A DNA stretch of 64,000 bases from Trueperella bernardiae (GTDB taxonomy: Bacteria; Actinomycetota; Actinomycetes; Actinomycetales; Actinomycetaceae): assembly GCF_001469025.1 (NCBI RefSeq), contig NZ_LNIZ01000003.1, forward strand, positions 62,001 to 126,000, read 5' to 3'. Positions 1-7,041 of this stretch are shown in pieces. The notes beneath the pieces were generated by a model, which searched no databases, had not been told where the DNA came from, and was given only the letters and a program-made list of their open reading frames with translations. Position numbers and translations under genes: made by a program. Each line of letters starts with the position of its first letter. Position 1 is the first letter of the stretch.

Positions 1-133
1 AGTCGCGCACGCGGTGCTCGCCGTAGGAGAGGTGGTGGAGAACGGCGAGGCGTGTGGGGTCGGACAGTGAGTGGAAGAGGCTGGCGTAGACCGCGGTGGC
101 GGAGTGGTCGAGGGGAGGGCTACTGATCGTCAT
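1..133 (-). CDS. ArsR-family transcriptional regulator, N-terminal part (cut by window edge)
   Basis: Reading the reverse strand from the ATG at 133 gives 44 residues with no stop before the window edge. They include LFHSLSDPTRLAVLHHL followed by GEHRVRD, the first helices of the winged-helix ArsR/SmtB fold. The spacing resembles CmtR/CadC-type metal sensors, in which the GEHRV stretch precedes the recognition helix. Such proteins repress metal or metalloid resistance genes and release DNA on metal binding. The sensing cysteines and the partner gene would lie outside the window, so the ligand cannot be given. An 18-bp palindrome lies just upstream of the start (144-161), consistent with autoregulation. 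Confidence 0.8.
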   Translation of the reverse strand, partial: MTISSPPLDHSATAVYASLFHSLSDPTRLAVLHHLSYGEHRVRD

Positions 134-143
134 GACTCGATAG

Positions 144-161
144 TATCGCGTTTGGGCGATA
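144..161. promoter_or_regulatory. Palindrome upstream of the ArsR-type gene, possible operator
   Basis: TATCGC and GCGATA form perfect 6-bp arms around a 6-bp centre. The site lies 10 bp upstream of the regulator's start codon. ArsR-family repressors usually bind dyad-symmetric sites of this size over their own promoter. Assignment as its operator is inference from position. Confidence 0.4.
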
Positions 162-293
162 AATGTTACCCGGTGGTTGCGTAGTCGGCATGCACTGCTT
201 GGCAGGTGGGCGAGTGGGTGTTGTGAAGGGGGATGCGGCTAGAATAATCACCACGGGTGAGCACAACCCTTCACAGAAAGGTCACGCAATATC

Positions 294-692
294 ATGTCTA
301 ATCAGGATTTTCCGCCGAACAATCCGCCCCAGCCGACGCCGGGATTCCAGCCTCAGCCGGGGTTTCAGGAGAACTCGGCGTTCTAGGGTCAGCCGACGTA
401 TCAGGCTCAGCCCCCGCATGTGTACCAGCAGCATTACGGTATGGCTGCTCCTCAGGCGCCTGGAATGAAGAGGGTGAATAAGACTCTGTACATCCTGATG
501 TCGTTCTTCTTCAGCACCTTTGGCGTTCACCGTTTTCTGCGCGGTCAGGTTGGGATTGGTGTTTTGATGCTGCTCGTGTCGTGGATGATGCTCGGTATTT
601 GGCAGTTGATCGATTTTATTATCGGGCTGACCAAGATCGGCGACTACCCGGGCGACGATTTTGTGTTCACGGAGCATGGTAACTGGGCTTAG
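294..692 (+). pseudogene. TM2-domain membrane protein interrupted by an in-frame amber codon
   Basis: The ATG at 294 follows a GAAAGG ribosome-binding site and opens a Pro/Gln-rich leader beginning MSNQDFPPNNPPQP. Codon 31 (384-386) is TAG. The same frame then continues with the same Pro/Gln-rich composition (GQPTYQAQPPHVYQQHYG) and a complete TM2 domain: two hydrophobic segments around LYILMSFFFSTFGVHRFLRG and GVLMLLVSWMMLGIWQLIDF. A single C-to-T change in a CAG codon would explain the stop, and Gln suits the surroundings. A shorter product could start at the GTG at 420, but no Shine-Dalgarno precedes it. TM2 proteins are small membrane proteins of uncertain function. A TAGAAT-like -10 lies at 240-245. 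Confidence 0.75.
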
Positions 693-705
693 CGCGGGGC
701 TATGC

Positions 706-736
706 CCAACGGACGCCGGAGTCCGGCGTCCGTTGG
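706..736. terminator. Hairpin after the TM2 gene
   Basis: CCAACGGACGCCGGA at 706-720 is exactly complementary to 722-736. The 15-bp stem starts 14 bp after the TM2 stop codon. There is no clear U-tract. It also lies below the 3' side of the reverse-strand solute-binding remnant, so it may act in both directions. Confidence 0.6.
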
Positions 737-839
737 CCGGCCGCGGGCAGGCGCCTGGATCCCCGGACGCCCGCCCGCATTCCGCCCTCACGATCTGAAG
801 GTACAGTGCAGCTCGCCCCGCCATGCGCATGAGGGCAGA

Positions 840-1412
840 CTGCCCGCCCGCGAGCCCCACTCCGTTCATCACTGATGCTCGGTTCCCGTCCCGACCTATC
901 GGCGTGGGGAACGCTTGGATGGGGATTTGCGACGTCGTGGTGATGCTCGCGATGTTCCACGACCCTTCGATCAGGTTGGCGTAGACGCTCGAGGTCAGCG
1001 ACTCGATTGTGCCAATCCCCGAGGTGGCGATCGACAGCGGCGGCATGTATCCCTTGTCGATCAGGGAGCGCCACTATTGGATGTTCTCGTGAGGCTCGGG
1101 TGCGTCGTAGTTAAAATGCTGGCCCCACGGGTTCTCATCGGTCCACGCCCAGTGCCCATTCGATAGGGCGAACGGCGCCCACTGCACCTGGCCGTAACCG
1201 GAGCCGGCCTCGTTGTAGCCCATGCCGTGGACCTTGACGTGGTTCTTGTCGAAGCCCTCCTCGTCGCCTTGCACGCCGTTCGCGCCCACCGTGAGCTGGG
1301 CGAGGAGCTTCTCGAAGGAGCTGCCGTCGGTGGGGTCCCATTCGAGCGAGCACAGGTCCTCGGCCGGATATCCCGCCACCAGTGCTCCGCCAGCTTCGAC
1401 CGCTGGGCCAAG
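840..1412 (-). pseudogene. Internal fragment of an ABC sugar-binding protein gene, with an amber codon
   Basis: One reverse-strand frame reads EWDPTDGSSFEKLLAQLTV, then GDEEGFDKNHVKV, WAPFALSNGHWAWTDENPWG and HFNYDAPEPHENIQ. A TAG follows at 1074-1076, then WRSLIDKGYMPPL and GSWNIASITTTSQIP...FPTPIGRDGNRASVMNGVGLA. This is the middle of a CUT1-type extracellular sugar-binding protein; at the stop the family would have an aromatic residue. Both ends are missing: there is no signal peptide or lipobox upstream, and similarity ends near 840. No transporter permease genes are present. It is best read as a relic of a lost sugar ABC transporter. Confidence 0.7.
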
Positions 1413-1520
1413 GGGCCACCGCCGCGGCGATCGTGCAGTGACTCGTGGATGCCACGGGCGAGTGGTAGGATTGCCGCCCCCGGGTGGCGGGGTGCGGGTG
1501 TGGCCGTGCGATTTGAAAAA

Positions 1521-1588
1521 CTTGGATGATTCCGGGGCGATCTTTTTATATGCGAAGATCGCCCCGGATTCGTCCAGTAGATTTTAAT
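1521..1588. repeat. Interspersed palindromic repeat, family 1, copy A
   Basis: The left arm (1521-1544) contains CCGGGGCGATCTT. The right arm (1555-1577) contains AAGATCGCCCCGGATTCGTC. The loop is TTTATATGCG and a TTTTAAT tail follows at 1582-1588. Copies B (40797-40862) and C (54758-54835) share the arms, a TATAT/ATATA-type loop and the TTTTAAT tail. The shape is that of a strong rho-independent terminator, but conservation of the sequence between unrelated loci suggests a dispersed element. Here it lies about 110 bp from the 5' side of the solute-binding remnant. Confidence 0.8.
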
Positions 1589-2160
1589 GCCCAGCGAGCT
1601 CCCGGCGCGCGGATCCCTGGGTCTCCGGCCGGGGCCCGCCGTTCCGGCCGGCCCCGGCAGGACCGAACACTTCGGTCTTGTCCGAGCTCTAGGATTTGCG
1701 GGACGATCCGGTCTGCCCGCCTCCCGAGTGGTCCGGACCGCCCTTAGAACGGGTACTCGGTCGAGTCCATTGATGGCAGCAACACCCCGACCACCTCACG
1801 GTTGCGGTCGAGCGCGACCCGGGCCATGATCTCGCCGACCTCGTGGACGAGGGTGGTCACCACGACTGTGGTGCCGATGTCCTTGCTGTTTAGCGCCTGG
1901 GTAGTCGGCGTCTTCTGGCGGGTGCCCTTCGCTCCCACGGCCTGCGGTTTGGTATTTGCGAGAAGCGCGACGATGACTGTCTTATTGATGATCCGCGATC
2001 CGCTGCGAGCGGCTTGACCAGCGCTGTTGCCTGGTTCTTTGGAGCGCGTCGAGGCGACCGTGGCATCAGCACTTGAGTAGTATCGTCATGTGCTGAGCGC
2101 CGAGGCAAGGATATGCTCGGCTGAAAAGGCTAGGAACAAACGACTGCGACGGAGCACGAC
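1589..2160. other. Gene-poor gap; one possible degraded reading frame on the reverse strand
   Basis: No intact gene was recognised here. A reverse-strand frame open from about 2080 to the TAA at 1747-1749 reads, near its end, SRIINKTVIVALLANTKP and later ARVALDRNREVVGVLL ending DSTEYPF. The composition is protein-like rather than random, but there is no start codon with a ribosome site and no family I can name with confidence. It may be the 3' end of a decayed gene. GGCCGG-rich inverted repeats lie near 1620-1660. The last 60 bp carry the leader of the type III modification gene. Confidence 0.3.
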
Positions 2161-4041
2161 ATGGATGACACCACGAAGCAGGTTCCCGGGATCACTCCCG
2201 ATTTTGCAACCGAGGCGGCCGAACGCCTGGCTGAGCTGTTCCCTGAGGTGATTGCGGACGGGAAGGCTGACGTCGAGAAGCTCAAGGTCTTGCTTGGTGA
2301 CGATGTTGAGGATGCACGGGAGCGGTTCGGGCTCTTCTGGCCAGGTAAGACTCGGGCAATTCGTGCTGCGCAAACGCCGACGACGTCGACCCTCATGCCC
2401 GACAAAGAGAATTCCGTTGACTGGGATACCACTCAGAACGTGTTCATCGAGGGCGACAACCTCGAAGTGCTGAAGATCCTCCAAAAGCACTATTACGGGC
2501 AGATCAAGATGATCTACATCGACCCGCCCTACAACACGGGCAACGACTTCGTCTACGCCGACGACTACGCCGACTCCATCGGCAACTACCTCGAACTCAC
2601 CGGCCAGACCGACGAAGGTGGCAAGCTCTCCACCAACTCCGAATCCGCTGGGCGTTTCCACTCCAACTGGCTGAACATGATGTACCCGCGCCTCAAACTA
2701 GCAAGGAATCTCCTTCGTGAGGATGGTGTTCTCGCTCTCAGTATTGATGATGATGAGATGCCTCGGGTACGGCTTCTTCTGGATGAAATTTTCGGGGAGA
2801 ACAATTTCTACGCGAACATTTGCTGGCAGAAGAAATACTCTCCGGCAAACGATGCCAAGCGTTTTTCAGATATGCACGACTTCATTTTGATTGTTGCACG
2901 ATCTGAAAAGTTCACGCGAGGCCTGTTTCCTCGCACCGAAGAGAACAACAAGCCCTACAAGCATGATGACAATGACGGTCGAGGTCGCTACCGTACCGGC
3001 GATCTTTCGGTACGCACATACAGTGCTGCTAACGACTACCCGGTCGAGAATCCGAATACTGGTGAAATATACTATCCCCCAGCGGGAAGATGCTGGGTCT
3101 TTTCCCAAGAAAAGCTCAATGTTTATATCTCAGAGAATCGTATCTACTGGGGAAAGGATGGAGCAGGAGCTCCACAGCTCAAGCGCTATTTGAGTGAAGT
3201 GCAACAGGGAACGGTGCCCACGACGTGGTGGGACTTCAACTTTGCTGGGCATAACGATGAGTCGAGAAAGGAAATCAGGGCGCTCTTTGGGACAACTTCA
3301 GTCTTCGATACCCCGAAGCCAACGAAACTGATTAGACGTCTCCTGCAAGTTCTGACCACAGGAGCTGATGGTGAAATCGTCCTTGATTTTTTCGCTGGCT
3401 CAGGCACTACAGCCGACGCTGTTATGCAGCAAAACTGTGAAGATCAGGGGCAGAGAAAGTTCATTCAGGTTCAGCTACCCGAGCCACTGTCCGAGAAGGC
3501 AAGCAACGTTGATTGGAACCCTACCACTATCGCTGACGTGACTCGTGAGCGTATCCGTCGTGCGAGTAAGAAGATTCTCGAGGAAGAAGCGTCGAAGCTT
3601 GACGGCCGCACCGGCACGCTGGATGTGGGTTTCCGCGCCTACAAGCTTGTAGATACGAATTTCACGAAGTGGAAGGCCGACTCGGGCCTGTCTGAGGATG
3701 AGCTGGTTGGTTTGTTCTCCGATCTTGCGGACTCTGCTGATGATCATGCCCGTCCCGAAGCACTGTTGACTGAGGTGTTACTGAAGCTGGGCTTCTCGCT
3801 GACGGAGAAGATCGAGACTGTTGAGGTCGCAGGCCTGAGCGTCTTCAGCGTCGCGGACGGTCTGGTGATGGCCTACTTAGATGAGCACACGCAGCCGACG
3901 TTGGATCAGTTGCGCGCTCTGGTAGCGCGGGAGCCTGAGCGTCTGGTTGTCTTGGAGGATGCGTTCCAGGGCAATGATGAGTTGAAGACGAACCTGGTGC
4001 AAGAGTGCCGCACCCGCAATGTTGAGCTGTGGACGGCGTAG
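2161..4041 (+). CDS. mod: Type III restriction-modification DNA methyltransferase (Mod subunit)
   Basis: This 626-residue protein is an amino-methyltransferase of the beta class. The catalytic motif IV DPPYNTG (about residue 121) comes before the AdoMet-binding motif I FAGSGTT (about residue 411), with the target-recognition region between. Family knowledge: Mod transfers methyl groups to adenine in an asymmetric site, gives the Res complex its specificity and protects host DNA. The start ATG follows a CGGAG ribosome site. Bases from about 2690 to 3480, covering the recognition region, are clearly less GC-rich than either flank, as expected for an exchanged specificity domain. The stop lies 15 bp before the Res start. 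No phase-variable simple repeat is visible. Confidence 0.93.
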   Translation: MDDTTKQVPGITPDFATEAAERLAELFPEVIADGKADVEKLKVLLGDDVEDARERFGLFWPGKTRAIRAAQTPTTSTLMPDKENSVDWDTTQNVFIEGDNLEVLKILQKHYYGQIKMIYIDPPYNTGNDFVYADDYADSIGNYLELTGQTDEGGKLSTNSESAGRFHSNWLNMMYPRLKLARNLLREDGVLALSIDDDEMPRVRLLLDEIFGENNFYANICWQKKYSPANDAKRFSDMHDFILIVARSEKFTRGLFPRTEENNKPYKHDDNDGRGRYRTGDLSVRTYSAANDYPVENPNTGEIYYPPAGRCWVFSQEKLNVYISENRIYWGKDGAGAPQLKRYLSEVQQGTVPTTWWDFNFAGHNDESRKEIRALFGTTSVFDTPKPTKLIRRLLQVLTTGADGEIVLDFFAGSGTTADAVMQQNCEDQGQRKFIQVQLPEPLSEKASNVDWNPTTIADVTRERIRRASKKILEEEASKLDGRTGTLDVGFRAYKLVDTNFTKWKADSGLSEDELVGLFSDLADSADDHARPEALLTEVLLKLGFSLTEKIETVEVAGLSVFSVADGLVMAYLDEHTQPTLDQLRALVAREPERLVVLEDAFQGNDELKTNLVQECRTRNVELWTA

Positions 4042-4056
4042 AAGGACTTGAGTTCG

Positions 4057-7026
4057 ATGAAATTCCAGTTTGACCCGCGCCAGCCCTACCAGACGAGCGC
4101 CATCGAGGCCGTCACTGACCTATTCGATGGGCAGCCCGCCGATGCTGACCAACTCCTGACCGGCTTGCAGTATCTTCCGCCCCAGCAATCACTGGACATA
4201 CCGGACTTTGGTGGCCAGGAAGCTTTCGGCATCTTCGAAGAGATCGGTGCATATGGCAACAATCTCGTCTTGGACGAGAGCATGATCTTGGAGAATCTGC
4301 AACGGGTGCAGGACCGCAACGGCCTGGAGATCAACGCGAGCTTGGTTGATGGTTTGCAGTTCGATATCGAGATGGAAACCGGCACCGGTAAGACCTACGT
4401 CTACCTGCGTACCGCGTTCGAATTGGCAACGAAGTACAGATTCAACAAGTACATCATCTTGGTGCCGTCGGTGGCGATACGGGAGGGTGTGAAGACCAGC
4501 ATCCAGTTGATGCGCGAGCACTTCCGCCACCTGTACCCGCAAATCAACATGGACTACAACGTTTACTCCGGTGACCGCGCCGAGGACGTGCGAGATTTTG
4601 CTACGGCTACATCGTTGCAGTTCTTGGTGATGACGATCGACTCGATTAGGGGCGATAAGAACACCCGTATCATTCATCAGCAGCGCGATAAGCTCTCTGG
4701 CCTGCGGCCACTTGACTTCTTGCAGGCAACTCGGCCGATTGTCATCATGGATGAGCCGCAAAACATGGAGTCCCAGCTCTCCCAGTCCGCTGTCACCGAC
4801 CTGAACCCGCTGTGCACGCTGCGCTACTCGGCAACCCACCGGACCACCCGCAACGTGGTGTACCGGCTCGATCCGCTCGATGCTCACCGGCTGGAGTTGG
4901 TGAAGAAGATCGTCGTCTCCGACGCCCTGGAGATGGGCGGCGCGGCGAAGCCGTATGTGAAGTTACTGGAGGTCAAACGCGATCCGTTCAAAGCCAGCCT
5001 CGAGTTGGTGGTAAAGAAGAAGGACGGCGGCTTCGCGAAGAAGAAGGTCTCCGCCACCCAAGGCGCCGATTTAGAGCGCCTTTCCGGTGGGAACCCAGCA
5101 TATGAGGGTAATTGGCGGATCAACGAGATCAGCATTCAACCGGAGCAGATCGAGCTGACTAACTACGGCTACCTGCGGGTTGGCGAGACGATTGGTGACA
5201 ACCAGGACGCCGTGTTCCGGGAAATGATCAAGGAGACCATCAAGGAGCACATCCGCAAAGAGACCCAAGTTCACGAACGCGGCATAAAAGTGCTCTCCTT
5301 GTTCTTCATCGACAAGGTCGCCTCCTACCTCGGTGAGGGCATCAACAACCTCGATGCGCGCGGCCCGTTCGCCGAGGCCTTCGACACGATCTACGTTGAA
5401 GAGCGCGCGAAAAACCCGGCCGCCCACGGGTTCCTGCCCGAGGATCCGGTGGAGGCCCGCTCTGGATACTTCGCGCAGATGAAGGCAGGTAAGGGCAAGA
5501 ACGCCCAGCTCACGTTCAAGGACTCCTCGGGCAAGACAAAGGCCGATGATGACGCCTATGAGCTGATCATGAAGGACAAGGCTCGCTTGCTCAGTATGGA
5601 CGAGCCGGTCCGGTTCATCTTCTCTCACTCTGCGCTCCGTGAGGGGTGGGATAACCCGAACGTGTTCCAGATCTGCACGCTGCGTGACATGTCGACCGAG
5701 ACGGAGCGCCGCCAGACCATCGGCCGTGGCCTGCGCCTGCCCGTGAACCAGGACGGTGAGCGGATCAAGGATGCGGGCACCGCACAACTCACTGTCGTGG
5801 CGAACGAATCGTATAAGGCGTTCGCGTCTGCACTGCAGGATGAGTACAAGCAGGCTGGTGTGGCGATCGGATACGTGAGACGGACTGAGTTCGCTGCCTT
5901 GCCGGTGGTTGATGAGGTGACGGGTAAGGAGATGCGGCTGGGGACGAAGCGTTCCAGTGAGATCTGGGAGTCGCTCCTCAGCCAGGGTTACATCAACGCT
6001 GCCGGTGAGGTGATGGGCACGTGGGTGCCAGACCAGCTGGGCTTCACTGTAAACCTTCCCGAAGAGTTCGCAGGTTACGAGGAAGACGTCATCCGGATTG
6101 TCGATGGCTGCAAGATCGAAACGATCGTCAAGCACAAGCGCAAGCGCCAGCCCCGCGCCCTCAACAAGCAGGTCTACGCCACCCCCGAGTTCGAAGAGTT
6201 CTGGGAGGCAATCACTGCTCGCACCAGTTACCGGGTCACCCTCGATCGAGAGGACCTCATCAAACGGAGCGTGGCGAGTATCCAGCAGGCGCCGCAGATC
6301 GATCCGATCCGTATCCAAGTCACCCGAACTGGGCTTGAGATCACGCGTGGTGGCCCAAAAGGCACGGAACTGGGATCCCGGTCCACCGTGCTCACGGACT
6401 CGTATCTGTTGCCGGACATCATCAGCCAGCTTCAAGAATCAACGTCGCTGACGCGGAAGACGATCATCGAGATCCTGCTCGGCTCCGGCCGCATCGGGGA
6501 CTTCCTCGCGAACCCGAATGACTTCATCAAGATGGTCACCGAGCGTATCGAGACCGAGCTCGCTCACACCCTCATCGACGGGATCCAGTATGAGCCGATC
6601 GGTGGCTCCATCTATGAGCTGCGCGAACTTCAGGCCGATGGGTTGGAGGAGAAGGACCGGTTCATCGACCAGCTGTACAAGGTGACGAATAAGGAGAAGA
6701 CGGACTTCGACTACCTCGTGCTCGACTCGGCAGTGGAGCGGCAGTTCGCTCAGTACTTGGATGGGCGTGAGGACATCAAGTTGTTCATGAAGCTGCCCGA
6801 CAAGTTCCGTGTGCCTACACCGGTGGGTGATTACAACCCGGACTGGGCGATTATCAAGGTTGAGGACGGCACCGAGCACCTCTACCTGGTGAGGGAAACG
6901 AAGTCGAGTCAAGACCCGGCGAAGCGCCGCCCGAGCGAGAATGCGAAGATCAAGGCCGCAATGAAGCACTTCGCCGCGATCGGCGTGGATTATGCGGTGT
7001 CCGCGCCTGAACGGTGGGAAGTCTAA
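4057..7026 (+). CDS. res: Type III restriction endonuclease (Res subunit), helicase-nuclease
   Basis: A 989-residue superfamily 2 helicase with a C-terminal nuclease. Visible motifs are Walker A METGTGKTYVYL (about residue 106), a DEAD-like Walker B IVIMDEPQNME (about 230), SATHRT (motif III) and GRGLRLPVNQDGER (motif VI). Near residue 925-950, YNPDWAII followed by VRETKSS is the PD-(D/E)xK nuclease signature. Res complexes with Mod, moves on DNA using ATP and cuts about 25 bp from unmethylated sites. I chose the ATG at 4057 because AAGGA lies at the right distance; an in-frame TTG at 4048 is possible. It is co-transcribed with mod, and the third gene begins 15 bp after its stop. Confidence 0.93.
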   Translation: MKFQFDPRQPYQTSAIEAVTDLFDGQPADADQLLTGLQYLPPQQSLDIPDFGGQEAFGIFEEIGAYGNNLVLDESMILENLQRVQDRNGLEINASLVDGLQFDIEMETGTGKTYVYLRTAFELATKYRFNKYIILVPSVAIREGVKTSIQLMREHFRHLYPQINMDYNVYSGDRAEDVRDFATATSLQFLVMTIDSIRGDKNTRIIHQQRDKLSGLRPLDFLQATRPIVIMDEPQNMESQLSQSAVTDLNPLCTLRYSATHRTTRNVVYRLDPLDAHRLELVKKIVVSDALEMGGAAKPYVKLLEVKRDPFKASLELVVKKKDGGFAKKKVSATQGADLERLSGGNPAYEGNWRINEISIQPEQIELTNYGYLRVGETIGDNQDAVFREMIKETIKEHIRKETQVHERGIKVLSLFFIDKVASYLGEGINNLDARGPFAEAFDTIYVEERAKNPAAHGFLPEDPVEARSGYFAQMKAGKGKNAQLTFKDSSGKTKADDDAYELIMKDKARLLSMDEPVRFIFSHSALREGWDNPNVFQICTLRDMSTETERRQTIGRGLRLPVNQDGERIKDAGTAQLTVVANESYKAFASALQDEYKQAGVAIGYVRRTEFAALPVVDEVTGKEMRLGTKRSSEIWESLLSQGYINAAGEVMGTWVPDQLGFTVNLPEEFAGYEEDVIRIVDGCKIETIVKHKRKRQPRALNKQVYATPEFEEFWEAITARTSYRVTLDREDLIKRSVASIQQAPQIDPIRIQVTRTGLEITRGGPKGTELGSRSTVLTDSYLLPDIISQLQESTSLTRKTIIEILLGSGRIGDFLANPNDFIKMVTERIETELAHTLIDGIQYEPIGGSIYELRELQADGLEEKDRFIDQLYKVTNKEKTDFDYLVLDSAVERQFAQYLDGREDIKLFMKLPDKFRVPTPVGDYNPDWAIIKVEDGTEHLYLVRETKSSQDPAKRRPSENAKIKAAMKHFAAIGVDYAVSAPERWEV

Positions 7027-7041
7027 GGGGAGCGGCGACGA

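Noticed and set aside
1744-1938. Short reverse-strand frame ending DSTEYPF as a real gene
   Set aside because: It has no start with a ribosome site and no recognised family. I kept it only as a possible remnant in the gap 1589-2160.
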